From Dielma sp000508965 (GTDB lineage: Bacteria; Bacillota_I; Bacilli_A; Erysipelotrichales; Erysipelotrichaceae), in assembly GCA_000508965.1 (NCBI GenBank), contig BAHV02000008.1:1-64000 (forward strand): DNA of 64,000 nucleotides. The letters are read 5' to 3'. The notes beneath the pieces are model-generated. The model saw nothing but the letters and a program-made list of their open reading frames with translations, was not told the origin of the DNA and made no database searches. Below, piece by piece: positions 35,785 to 44,223 of this stretch (position 1 is the first letter of the stretch; every line of letters begins with the position of its first letter). The position numbers were made by a program, and so were the translations under genes.

Positions 35785-35812
35785 TTGAAAAAAACTGAAA
35801 ATGTAATATACT
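35785..35812 (+). promoter_or_regulatory. Promoter of the liv operon
   Basis: TTGAAA (35785-35790), a 16-bp spacer and TATACT (35807-35812), just before the AAAGGAG of the binding-protein gene. Confidence 0.65.
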
Positions 35813-35845
35813 AATAACTATCAAATGACAAAGGAGATAGTTCAT

Positions 35846-37048
35846 ATGAAAAAATTAATGAAAGTGTTTGCCGTTGCCTGCCTTTCCGCAATGACATTAA
35901 CGGCATGCAGTAATGACTCTGGTTCCGGTACTCCGGATACACCTAACGATCCCGGTACCGCAGGTACTGATGCAGTAAAGATTGGTCTGCACTATGAATT
36001 GACTGGCGATGTTGCTGATTATGGTACAGCTGAAAGTAAGGGTTCTCATCTTGCAATCAAATTGGCCAATGAAGCAGCCGGCAGTGATAAGTATGTAGCT
36101 GTTGAATATGATGACAAGTCAGATCCGACTGAATCTGTCAGCTTGTCGACAAAGCTTGTATCAGACGGCGTTGCTGGCGTGGTAGGTCCTGCGACTTCTG
36201 GTGCATCTGCAGCTAGTTATCCGATTTTGAATGAAGCGAAAGTGCCGGTAATTTCACCAAGCGCGACCGCTAATAATCAAACATTAGTTAATCCTGATGA
36301 TCCAACATCAGCTGTCTATGATTATGTATTCCGTGTTTGCTTTGAAGATTCTTATCAGGGTGCCGCAATGGCTCAATATGCTGTTGATAACCTGTCAGCC
36401 AAGAAAGCTGCAATTTATGGTTCATCTTCAAGTGATTACGCTTTAGGTTTGAAAGAAGCCTTCACAGAACAATTTGAAAAACTTGGCGGTACAATTGTAG
36501 CCAGTGAATCTTATCAGGATAAAGACACTGATTTCTCTTCTGTTTTAACTACATTAGCTTCTAAAGAATTTGACGTATTATACATCCCGGGTTATTATAA
36601 TGAAGCTGGGCTGATCATCAAACAAGCAAGAGATATGGGCATCAATGTTCCAATTATCGGTGCTGATGGTTTTGACTCAACAACTTTAGTAGAATTAGCA
36701 GGTGCATCTGCACTGAATGATGTTTTCTTTACAACTGCTTATACAACAGTTGACGCTTCTGATAAATTACAGGCATTCATCGATGCATTTAAAGCTGAAT
36801 ATGGTGAAGAACCAGCAATGTTTGCAGCACTTGCCTTTGATGCTACTAATCTTTTGATTCAAGCAATTGAAACAGCAGGCTCAACAGATACTGCAGCAAT
36901 TCAAAAAGCATTGACTGAAGTTAATTTCTCAGGTGTTACCGGTGACTTTACATTTGATGAAACACATACTCCAATTAAATCAGTATTAGTTGTTGAACTG
37001 GTTGACGGCGTTCAATCTACAGCTGTATCTGTCAGTCCTACTGAATAA
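35846..37048 (+). CDS. livJ: Branched-chain amino acid ABC transporter, substrate-binding lipoprotein
   Basis: About 400 residues, lipobox LTAC, then a type I periplasmic-binding fold. GLHYELTGDVADYG near the start and GVVGPATSGASAA (about 110) form the usual amino-acid-binding region. It delivers Leu/Ile/Val or related amino acids to the LivHMGF complex encoded next. The ATG at 35846 follows AAAGGAGATAG and gives a proper signal peptide. A hairpin between it and livH probably keeps the binding protein more abundant than the membrane parts. Confidence 0.93.
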   Translation: MKKLMKVFAVACLSAMTLTACSNDSGSGTPDTPNDPGTAGTDAVKIGLHYELTGDVADYGTAESKGSHLAIKLANEAAGSDKYVAVEYDDKSDPTESVSLSTKLVSDGVAGVVGPATSGASAASYPILNEAKVPVISPSATANNQTLVNPDDPTSAVYDYVFRVCFEDSYQGAAMAQYAVDNLSAKKAAIYGSSSSDYALGLKEAFTEQFEKLGGTIVASESYQDKDTDFSSVLTTLASKEFDVLYIPGYYNEAGLIIKQARDMGINVPIIGADGFDSTTLVELAGASALNDVFFTTAYTTVDASDKLQAFIDAFKAEYGEEPAMFAALAFDATNLLIQAIETAGSTDTAAIQKALTEVNFSGVTGDFTFDETHTPIKSVLVVELVDGVQSTAVSVSPTE

Positions 37049-37074
37049 GATCATCTTAAAGTGAAAATTCGCTG

Positions 37075-37106
37075 AATAGGAGAAAGATTTCTTTCTCCTA
37101 TTTTAC
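37075..37106 (+). terminator. Intercistronic hairpin between livJ and livH
   Basis: A perfect 12-bp stem AATAGGAGAAAG/CTTTCTCCTATT with loop ATTT and only a short T run. Probably a partial terminator or 3'-end stabiliser for the binding-protein mRNA. Confidence 0.7.
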
Positions 37107-37129
37107 CAATTTTAAAGGGAGGTAGAATC

Positions 37130-38008
37130 ATGACAGTATTTTTCCAACAATTGATCAACGGACTGTCGCTGGGAAGTATCTATGCGCTGATCGCATTAGG
37201 ATATACGATGGTTTATGGAATTATTAAATTAATTAACTTTGCTCATGGTGATATTTATATGCTGGGAGCTTACATCGGATTTATGGCCATTACGGTACTT
37301 GGTGTAGGATTCTTTCCGGCACTGCTTATCGCAATGGTCGGCTGCGCTATTTTAGGTGTTGTTATTGAACGTGTTGCTTATAAGCCTTTACGTAATGCGA
37401 CTAGAATCGCAGCACTGATTACCGCTATTGGTGTCTCCTATTTCATTGAGGCCATGACACAGCGGTTTATGGGTACTAATGTACGAGCTTTTCCTAATGT
37501 GCTGAGTACAGAAGTCATTCAGTTTGCGGGACTGCGCATTTCTTATCAACAAATTTACATCTTTGTCACGACGATCGTATTGATGCTGATTCTGCAGACA
37601 ATAGTTAAGAAGACAAAGGTTGGCCGTGCGATGCGTGCGGTATCGGTAGATGCGGATGCAGCTCGTTTAATGGGTATTAATGTTGACGCAACGATATCTT
37701 ATACCTTTGCTATCGGTTCTGCACTTGCCGGAGCAGCGGGCGTATTAGTTGGTATTTATTATAATTCCATCAATCCATTAATGGGTATGGTACCAGGTGT
37801 AAAAGCTTTTATCGCGGCAGTATTTGGCGGCATCGGTATTGTTCCGGGCGCAATGTTCGGCGGTTTCTTTATTGGCATCGCGGAAGCGTTAGTCAGCGGT
37901 TACGGCGGTTCTCTGTATAAAGATGCCGTTGTATATATCATTTTGATTGTTATCCTGATTATTAAGCCGGCAGGTCTGCTTGGCAAGAATGTAAAGGAAA
38001 AGGTATAA
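37130..38008 (+). CDS. livH: Branched-chain amino acid ABC transporter permease LivH
   Basis: 292 residues, about eight membrane spans. Shows the LivH start QLINGLSLGSIYALIALGYT, NFAHGDIYMLGAY and MRAVSVDADAARLMGIN, the coupling loop that contacts the ATPases. One half of the membrane channel with LivM. Confidence 0.95.
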   Translation: MTVFFQQLINGLSLGSIYALIALGYTMVYGIIKLINFAHGDIYMLGAYIGFMAITVLGVGFFPALLIAMVGCAILGVVIERVAYKPLRNATRIAALITAIGVSYFIEAMTQRFMGTNVRAFPNVLSTEVIQFAGLRISYQQIYIFVTTIVLMLILQTIVKKTKVGRAMRAVSVDADAARLMGINVDATISYTFAIGSALAGAAGVLVGIYYNSINPLMGMVPGVKAFIAAVFGGIGIVPGAMFGGFFIGIAEALVSGYGGSLYKDAVVYIILIVILIIKPAGLLGKNVKEKV

Positions 38009-38012
38009 GCTT

Positions 38013-38972
38013 ATGAAAAAAATGTTTAATAAATATAACTTATGCTGGATCCTGAGTATGATTGGTTCCTATGTATTGCTTAGTGTATTGATGTCAGCAG
38101 GCATCATTGATTCAGTGTATCAGACCGTTGTCACAACGATCATCATTAATATTATTCTGGCAACCTCATTGAATTTAATCATTGGTATAACCGGACAATT
38201 CTCATTAGGCCATGCTGGTTTTATGTGTATCGGTGCATATAGCGCCGGTGTTATGGTAAAACAGATGCCCTCAATGACCGGCTTTATGCTGGGTATTCTG
38301 ATTGGTGTGATTATCAGTGCCATTGTAGCGATGATTGTAGCGATTCCAACTTTGCGATTAAAGGGTGACTATTTAGCAATTGCCACCTTAGGCTTTGGTG
38401 AAATCATCCGTATCGTCGTGCTGAACATGAAAATTACCAATGGTGCAGCGGGTTTAGTTTTACCTAAGATGCTGAACTTTCCGTTTATGTATGGTGTGCT
38501 GATGCTTTGCTTGATTGTTATCATTAACTTTGTACGGAGTGCGCCGGGGCGTGCCTGTATTTCGGTGCGTGAGGATGAAATCGCATCAGAAGCAATGGGT
38601 ATCAATACAACTAAATATAAGGTATACGCATTTATTATCGGTGCGGTGATCGCTTCAATTGCCGGTGCGATGTATGCGGGTAATTTCTATGTTATTAAGC
38701 CGGAAATGTTTACCTTTAATAAATCAATTGATATACTGGTCATGGTAGTATTTGGCGGTATGGGCAGTATGACCGGATCGGTGATTGCGGCGATTGTCAT
38801 CGGACTGCTGAATTCATTTCTGCAGAACTTCTCAAGTGTGCGGATGATCGTTTATGGCATTGCTTTAGTCTGCATTATGATCTTCAGACCCAGCGGCTTG
38901 CTGGGCACCAAAGAATTTACTTTCTCCGGAATTGGCAATTTCATTAAGAAGAGAAAGGAGGTTAAAAAATGA
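38013..38972 (+). CDS. livM: Branched-chain amino acid ABC transporter permease LivM
   Basis: 319 residues, about nine membrane spans. GQFSLGHAGFMCIGAY and the coupling-loop motif ISVREDEIASEAMGIN identify LivM. It overlaps livG by 4 bp, and its stop region contains the livG ribosome site (AAAGGAGG). Confidence 0.95.
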   Translation: MKKMFNKYNLCWILSMIGSYVLLSVLMSAGIIDSVYQTVVTTIIINIILATSLNLIIGITGQFSLGHAGFMCIGAYSAGVMVKQMPSMTGFMLGILIGVIISAIVAMIVAIPTLRLKGDYLAIATLGFGEIIRIVVLNMKITNGAAGLVLPKMLNFPFMYGVLMLCLIVIINFVRSAPGRACISVREDEIASEAMGINTTKYKVYAFIIGAVIASIAGAMYAGNFYVIKPEMFTFNKSIDILVMVVFGGMGSMTGSVIAAIVIGLLNSFLQNFSSVRMIVYGIALVCIMIFRPSGLLGTKEFTFSGIGNFIKKRKEVKK

Positions 38973-39745
38973 ATGTTTTAAAAGTGAGCGGCCTGACAAA
39001 AAATTTTGGCGGGCTATGCGCGGTATCAAATGTTAACATGGAACTGAATGAACGTGAATTAATTGGTTTGATCGGTCCTAACGGCGCTGGTAAAACAACA
39101 TTGTTTAACCTATTAACAGGTGTTTATGAACCCAGCAGCGGTAAAATCGAATTAAATGTTGATGGTAAAATGAAAAGTATCGGCGGTTTAAAGCCTTATG
39201 TTGTAACAGCGATGGGCTTGGCCCGTACATTTCAGAATATCCGTCTGTTTAAGAGTCAGAGCGTTTTGGATAATGTAAAGATTGCAATGCATAAAAATAT
39301 TAAATATGGTACCGCGGCGGCGATTCTTCGTCTGCCTAAATTCTATGCTGAGGAAGAGCGTGTTCAGCACGAGGCTGAGGAATTGCTGAAGGTAGTTCAT
39401 CTGTATGATAAAAAAGATGAACTCGCTAAGAATCTGCCTTATGGTGAACAGCGGCGTCTTGAAATTGCCCGTGCGCTGGCAACTTCACCTAAAATCTTAT
39501 TCCTGGATGAACCGGCTGCCGGTATGAATCCGCAGGAAACAGCTGAATTGACAGAATTGATTCATAAGATCAAAGAGGATTTTAATTTAACCGTTATTCT
39601 GATTGAACACGATATGTCCTTGGTTATGACCATCTGTGAACGTATCTATGTTCTGGACTACGGCAAGCTGATTGCACATGGCAATCCTGAAGAAATTAAA
39701 AACAACCCTCGTGTAATTGAAGCTTATCTGGGGGAGGAAATTTAA
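38969..39745 (+). CDS. livG: Branched-chain amino acid ABC transporter ATPase LivG
   Basis: 258 residues. Walker A GPNGAGKT (about 36-43), an ABC signature that reads LPYGEQRRLEIARAL instead of LSGGQ as usual for LivG, Walker B ILFLDEPAAGMN and the switch His in LIEHDM. Confidence 0.96.
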   Translation: MNVLKVSGLTKNFGGLCAVSNVNMELNERELIGLIGPNGAGKTTLFNLLTGVYEPSSGKIELNVDGKMKSIGGLKPYVVTAMGLARTFQNIRLFKSQSVLDNVKIAMHKNIKYGTAAAILRLPKFYAEEERVQHEAEELLKVVHLYDKKDELAKNLPYGEQRRLEIARALATSPKILFLDEPAAGMNPQETAELTELIHKIKEDFNLTVILIEHDMSLVMTICERIYVLDYGKLIAHGNPEEIKNNPRVIEAYLGEEI

Positions 39746-39746
39746 T

Positions 39747-40457
39747 ATGGCAATGCTTGAGATAAAGGGTTTGAATGTCCATTATGGTGTAATTCATGCT
39801 TTAAAGGATGTTGATATTGAAGTCAATGAAGGTGAGATCGTTTCGCTGATTGGTGCTAACGGCGCTGGGAAAACGACGCTTTTACACGCAATCAGCGGTT
39901 TGATTAAAAAAACGAGCGGGGAAGTTATTTTCCTCGGCAAGAACATAACGAAGATGAGTGCCAAGGATATTGTAAACGCGGGAATTACTCAGGTTCCTGA
40001 GGGCCGACGCATTTTTCCTGGCATGAGCGTCTATGAAAATTTAATTATGGGTGCCTATCTGCGTAAGGATAAAGAGGGTATAAAAGCGGATATCGAAGAT
40101 GTTTATGAGCGTTTTCCAATCCTGAAGCAGCGCAGCAATCAAGATGCGTCGACTTTATCCGGCGGTGAACAGCAGATGCTGGCAATGGGCCGCGCTTTGA
40201 TGGCGAAGCCGAAGATTCTGCTGCTCGATGAGCCAAGCATGGGGCTGGCACCGATTCTGGTTAAGGAAATCTTTAATATCGTTGAGGATATTAATAAAAA
40301 AGGTACTACGGTCTTGCTGATCGAGCAAAACGCGCGTATGGCATTATCCGTAGCGCATCGGGCTTATGTTATGGAAACCGGCAAAATCGTACTGAGCGGT
40401 ACTGGCAAAGAGCTGTCAGAGAGTGAAGAAATTCAGAAAGCCTATCTGGGAGGTTAA
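39747..40457 (+). CDS. livF: Branched-chain amino acid ABC transporter ATPase LivF
   Basis: 236 residues. Walker A GANGAGKTT (about 36), signature TLSGGEQQMLAMGRAL, Walker B ILLLDEPSMGLAP. The ATG at 39747 follows GGGGAGG at the end of livG. An in-frame ATG 30 bp upstream lies inside livG and has no ribosome site. Confidence 0.96.
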   Translation: MAMLEIKGLNVHYGVIHALKDVDIEVNEGEIVSLIGANGAGKTTLLHAISGLIKKTSGEVIFLGKNITKMSAKDIVNAGITQVPEGRRIFPGMSVYENLIMGAYLRKDKEGIKADIEDVYERFPILKQRSNQDASTLSGGEQQMLAMGRALMAKPKILLLDEPSMGLAPILVKEIFNIVEDINKKGTTVLLIEQNARMALSVAHRAYVMETGKIVLSGTGKELSESEEIQKAYLGG

Positions 40458-40459
40458 TT

Positions 40460-41116
40460 ATGATAGTAAAAGATAGAATGACAAGAAATCCAATCGTAGT
40501 TGATGTGAATGCCACTATGTCAGAAGCTGCAGATACAATGACTGAAAAGAATCTTCATCGTCTGCCGGTAATTGAAAACGGCAAGTTAGCCGGTTTAGTT
40601 ACCAAGAGTCTGATCTCTTCCAAGGGTGCTAACGGCGCTACGAGCTTGAGTATTTTTGAATTGAATTATCTGCTGAATAAAACGCCTGTGAAGACAGTAA
40701 TGATAAAATTAAAGGATTTAATTACGATTCATGAGGATAATCTGCTTGAAGAAGCAGCTTTATTAATGCTGAAATACGATATCGGCTGTTTGCCGGTTGT
40801 GAGCGATGATGATAAAATTGTCGGAATTCTGACTCAGAATGATTTGTTTAAGGCATTTTTGGATCTGCTTGGTTATAATGAAAAAGGCAGCCGTGTTGCG
40901 GTTGAGGTGGAAGATGGCATCGGTGTGATTGGAACTATCTCCAAAATATTTGTCAATAACAACGCGAACATCTCCCATCTCGGCGTTTACCGTGATCATG
41001 CGGATGATCCGAAGTGCGAAGTTGTGCTGCGGACAAATCTGATGGAAACAGATGAATTGGCGAAGGATCTTGAAGCTAATAATTATAAGGTTAAATCAAT
41101 TATCAGAAATAAGTAA
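40460..41116 (+). CDS. CBS-CBS-ACT domain protein (AcuB-like), liv operon
   Basis: 218 residues: two CBS domains (about 1-60 and 75-135; VKDRMTRNPIVVD and LITIHEDNLLEEAALLMLKY), then a C-terminal ACT-like domain (about 140-215). CBS pairs bind adenine nucleotides and ACT domains bind amino acids. A small soluble protein of this design at the end of an amino-acid transporter operon is therefore a plausible sensor of energy and branched-chain amino acid level. Starts 2 bp after livF. Confidence 0.85.
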   Translation: MIVKDRMTRNPIVVDVNATMSEAADTMTEKNLHRLPVIENGKLAGLVTKSLISSKGANGATSLSIFELNYLLNKTPVKTVMIKLKDLITIHEDNLLEEAALLMLKYDIGCLPVVSDDDKIVGILTQNDLFKAFLDLLGYNEKGSRVAVEVEDGIGVIGTISKIFVNNNANISHLGVYRDHADDPKCEVVLRTNLMETDELAKDLEANNYKVKSIIRNK

Positions 41117-41140
41117 AAAGCGGTTAAATCCGCTTTTTTG
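41115..41140 (+). terminator. Intrinsic terminator of the liv operon
   Basis: AAAAGCGG/CCGCTTTT stem with T run. Confidence 0.87.
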
Positions 41141-41170
41141 CTTGATGAACATGCATTTTTCGCTGATTTG

Positions 41171-41179
41171 TGGTATACT
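41171..41179 (+). promoter_or_regulatory. Extended -10 promoter of the carD gene pair
   Basis: TGGTATACT, an extended -10 without a good -35. Identical 9-mers precede eno and secG. Confidence 0.5.
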
Positions 41180-41193
41180 AATAGAGAACTCAA

Positions 41194-41250
41194 CGTGTAG
41201 TTTGCTTTGCGGAACGTAAGTCCAGTTAGAGCATACTGCACGCTTTTTAT
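41194..41250 (+). terminator. Candidate attenuator in the carD leader
   Basis: CGTGTAGT (41194-41201) pairs with ACTGCACG (41235-41242), with an inner GGA/TCC pair, followed by a T-rich run. It thus forms a terminator 10-20 nt after the probable start of the carD transcript. CTCAAC just upstream can pair with GTTGAG at about 41260, an alternative fold spanning it. Transcription must read through or be regulated here for the gene to be made. Confidence 0.5.
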
Positions 41251-41291
41251 TTAAAGCAGGTTGAGCAGCAGTAAAAGAAAGAGGTGAAGGT

Positions 41292-41795
41292 ATGTATAGA
41301 GTAGATGATCTTGTATTATACAGCGCACAGGGAGTTTGCAAAATAACCGATATTACAACCAAAAAAATAAATGGTGAAGTGAATGAATACTATATTCTGA
41401 AACCGGTTTATAATGAAAATGCGGTGATTTCGGTTCCTGTTCATAATGAAAAAGCAATGGCTAAAATGCGTAAGGCTTTGTCATCTGATGAAATTTACAG
41501 ATTGATTCAAACGATGCCGGATAAGTCATTGATCTGGATTGATAATGATAATCTGCGTAAAGAGAAGTACCGGAACATTTTAAAGGGCAGTGATCGGACT
41601 GAATTGATCAGCTTGATTAAAACCTTATATCTGCATCAGCAGGAGCAGCAGCAAAAGGGCAGAAAGCTGCATAATGCGGATGAACAGATCTTTGCGGAAG
41701 CGGAGAAAATTCTCTATGAAGAGTTTGCTTACGTCCTGCACATTGAACGCGATCAGGTACTGCCGTTTATTTTAAAGCAGATTGAGGCAGCCTAG
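41292..41795 (+). CDS. CarD/CdnL-family RNA polymerase-binding regulator
   Basis: 167 residues. The N-terminal Tudor-like RNA-polymerase-interacting domain (about 1-55: DLVLYSAQGVCKITDI, YYILKPVY) is followed by the helical DNA-contacting domain (about 60-165: TELISLIKTLYLHQ). CarD proteins bind the RNA polymerase beta subunit and stabilise open complexes, often at rRNA promoters (family knowledge). AGAGGTGAAGG precedes the ATG. A truncated paralogue follows after 5 bp. Confidence 0.85.
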   Translation: MYRVDDLVLYSAQGVCKITDITTKKINGEVNEYYILKPVYNENAVISVPVHNEKAMAKMRKALSSDEIYRLIQTMPDKSLIWIDNDNLRKEKYRNILKGSDRTELISLIKTLYLHQQEQQQKGRKLHNADEQIFAEAEKILYEEFAYVLHIERDQVLPFILKQIEAA

Positions 41796-41800
41796 CCGAT

Positions 41801-42262
41801 ATGACAGAAAAGCAATTCCGGAATCTGTCGGCATCTGAGGCAGTCGTTCATCGTGAGGGCGGTATCTGGTTTAAGACAGCTGAAGGCTGTTTTCAATGTG
41901 TCAGCGATGGTACGCTTGCTGAACTGAAGGCTGCGGATATCGTAAGAAAAATATGTTCAAAGGAAAAAATAATTGAAATGATTGACCGTGTCGGTTTTAT
42001 TACGGTGATTCAGGCGCCGAATGAAAAGGTAAGAAAAGAATTTTATCAGCAGGCGATGGATAAATATGATGAGCTGGAATGGATCAGAGTAATTAAATCA
42101 GCCTATCTGCATGGTCAGGATCAGCGTCTGCAGCCCTATGAGGAAGCTTATGCAAAACAGGCAGCCAACTATTTTCACGGCGAAGCCGCTTATCTGCTGA
42201 ATCTGCCGTTTTCATCCGTAGAAGCTTATATCGGTGAAAAAGTTACCGGTGATGATTGGTAA
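41801..42262 (+). CDS. CarD paralogue with degenerate N-terminal domain
   Basis: 153 residues. The C-terminal two-thirds resembles the helical domain of the preceding CarD protein (EWIRVIKSAYLHGQDQR beside ELISLIKTLYLHQQEQQ; YEEAYAKQAANYFHGEAAYLL beside AEAEKILYEEFAYVL). The N-terminal part keeps little of the Tudor-like fold. It probably arose by tandem duplication and may heterodimerise with, or antagonise, its neighbour. The ribosome site is weak, so it is probably coupled to the first gene. Confidence 0.65.
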   Translation: MTEKQFRNLSASEAVVHREGGIWFKTAEGCFQCVSDGTLAELKAADIVRKICSKEKIIEMIDRVGFITVIQAPNEKVRKEFYQQAMDKYDELEWIRVIKSAYLHGQDQRLQPYEEAYAKQAANYFHGEAAYLLNLPFSSVEAYIGEKVTGDDW

Positions 42263-42327
42263 ACGATCCTTATATCGACAGCATTTTTAAATCACTGCCT
42301 CTATACTATGTATAAGGAGTGAAAATT

Positions 42328-42510
42328 ATGCGCCGTCGCATCGGAATTATTTTAATCAGCACTGGCTTTATCCTGCTGCTGAAACCGAATTTTGACTTGG
42401 AACAAATCGTGTATACGCTTTCTTTTGCCTTTATTCAATATTGGCCTGCGATCCTTGTTATTTTCGGCTTTTATTTACTTAAGAATAAGCAAATTAAGAA
42501 GCATAAATAG
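42328..42510 (+). CDS. Small two-span membrane protein (LiaF/DUF5668-type transmembrane segment)
   Basis: 60 residues: Arg-Arg-Arg start, two hydrophobic segments (about 5-18 and 30-52) with PAILVIFGFYLL, and a Lys-rich tail. The pattern matches the N-terminal membrane part seen in LiaF-like proteins, here without any soluble domain. AAGGAG lies 8 nt before the ATG at 42328. Function unknown. Confidence 0.6.
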   Translation: MRRRIGIILISTGFILLLKPNFDLEQIVYTLSFAFIQYWPAILVIFGFYLLKNKQIKKHK

Positions 42511-42531
42511 CTTTATTTATAGATAAAACTG

Positions 42532-42540
42532 TGGTATACT
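42532..42540 (+). promoter_or_regulatory. Extended -10 promoter of eno
   Basis: TGGTATACT ending at 42540, about 35 bp before the eno start. The -35 region is poor. Confidence 0.5.
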
Positions 42541-42575
42541 TCTTGTGTAAAAATGATCAAGGAGGACTTATATTT

Positions 42576-43874
42576 ATGTCAACTATTATTGATGTTTACG
42601 CTCGCGAAATTTTAGACTCACGTGGTAATCCTACTATCGAAGTAGAAGTAACTACTGAATCTGGTGCTTTTGGACGCGCAATGGTTCCGTCTGGTGCTTC
42701 AACTGGTGAACGTGAAGCTCTTGAATTACGTGATGGTGATAAATCACGCTTCTTAGGCAAAGGTGTATTAAAGGCTGTTGCCAACGTTAATGACATTATT
42801 GCTGAAGAAGTAATCGGTATGGACGTTACTGATCAAGTTGCTATTGACAACAAGATGATCGAATTGGATGGTACTAAAGATAAATCTAAATTAGGCGCTA
42901 ATGCTATCTTAGGTGTATCACTGGCTTGCGCACATGCAGCTGCTGATTACTATGGCATGCCTTTATACAGATATTTAGGCGGCTTCAACGGTAAGAAACT
43001 TCCTTTGCCAATGATGAACGTATTAAACGGCGGCAGCCATGCTGATTCTTCAGTTGACTTCCAGGAATTCATGATTATGCCGGTTGGTGCTGGTTCAATC
43101 AAGGAAGCTGTAAGAATGGGTGCTGAAGTATTCCACAATCTGAAGAAAGTATTAAAAGCTAAAGGTCACATCACTGCTGTTGGTGATGAAGGCGGATATG
43201 CTCCTAACTTAGGAAGCAATGAAGAACCTCTTGAAGTAATCATGGAAGCTATCAATGCTGCCGGTTACAAACCTGGTGAAGACTTCATGATCGCAATGGA
43301 CGTTGCTGCTTCTGAATTCTACAACACTGAAACTAAGATGTATGAATTAAAGAAATCAGGTCAAGGCAATAAGACTACTGATGAAATGATTGCTTGGTAC
43401 AAAGATATTGTTGCTAAGTATCCAATTATTTCTATCGAAGACGGCTTAGGTGAAAGAGACTGGGACGGCTGGAGAAAACTGACTGCTGAATTGGGCGACA
43501 AAGTTCAATTAGTTGGTGATGACCTGTTCGTAACTAACCCTGCTATCTTAAAAGAAGGTATTGAAACAAATACTGCTAACTCTATCCTGATCAAAGTTAA
43601 CCAAATCGGTACATTGACAGAAACTTTCGATGCTATGCAAATGGCTAAAGAAGCTGGTTATACTGCTGTTGTTTCTCACCGTTCAGGTGAAACTGAAGAT
43701 ACTACGATTTCTCATATCGCAGTTGCATTCAATGCAGGCCAAATTAAGACCGGTTCAATGTCAAGAACAGACCGTATTGCTAAATACAATGAGTTAATCA
43801 GAATTGAAGACGAATTAGGCGCTTCAGCTGAATTCCCATCAGGCAAAACAGCATTCTATAACATTGCTAAATAG
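42576..43874 (+). CDS. eno: Enolase
   Basis: Glycolytic dehydration of 2-phosphoglycerate to phosphoenolpyruvate. 432 residues: ILDSRGNPT near the start, GASTGEREALELRDGD (about 37), catalytic GDEGGYAP (about 205) and SHRSGETEDTTI (about 370). The start at 42576 follows AAGGAGG. An in-frame ATG 45 bp upstream has no ribosome site and overlaps the promoter. Codon use is strongly biased, as in pgk and tpiA. Confidence 0.97.
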   Translation: MSTIIDVYAREILDSRGNPTIEVEVTTESGAFGRAMVPSGASTGEREALELRDGDKSRFLGKGVLKAVANVNDIIAEEVIGMDVTDQVAIDNKMIELDGTKDKSKLGANAILGVSLACAHAAADYYGMPLYRYLGGFNGKKLPLPMMNVLNGGSHADSSVDFQEFMIMPVGAGSIKEAVRMGAEVFHNLKKVLKAKGHITAVGDEGGYAPNLGSNEEPLEVIMEAINAAGYKPGEDFMIAMDVAASEFYNTETKMYELKKSGQGNKTTDEMIAWYKDIVAKYPIISIEDGLGERDWDGWRKLTAELGDKVQLVGDDLFVTNPAILKEGIETNTANSILIKVNQIGTLTETFDAMQMAKEAGYTAVVSHRSGETEDTTISHIAVAFNAGQIKTGSMSRTDRIAKYNELIRIEDELGASAEFPSGKTAFYNIAK

Positions 43875-43892
43875 TTGATTTAATCATAAATG

Positions 43893-43922
43893 AATCCACG
43901 TTCTCAGAAACGTGGATTTTTT
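43893..43922 (+). terminator. Intrinsic terminator after eno
   Basis: AATCCACGTT/AACGTGGATT stem with T run. Confidence 0.88.
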
Positions 43923-43979
43923 ATGATATAGGAAATTGTATTTTCACGCGTCAAAGCAGCAATATTTATTTAGAAAAAG

Positions 43980-44223
43980 TTTTGAAAATGGAAATAAAAC
44001 GGATGAAATCATTGTGTAAAAATAGTATACAATGGTAAAAGAGAACAATTACTTAAGGACTTGTGTCCTAACATGAATAAGTTTAGGAAAAAGTGCTCTC
44101 AAAGACAGTACAAATCTTTTTCTTGCTTTCAGAATTGTCATAAAGGGTATGGATGGGTGCGTTTAAGGTGTTTAAATGCTATACTTAAGATGGTGATAAG
44201 CTGATGGCTGAAGGGATTGAAAA
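43980..44223 (+). other. Untranslated leader with two mutually exclusive hairpins
   Basis: About 300 bp without a gene between eno and the methyltransferase. TATACA near 44028 is a possible -10. AGGAC-TTGT-GTCCT (about 44056-44069) and TCCTAAC pairing with GTTTAGGA share the same TCCT, so only one can form. No known riboswitch signature. A second possible -10 (TATACT) lies near 44182. Confidence 0.3.
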
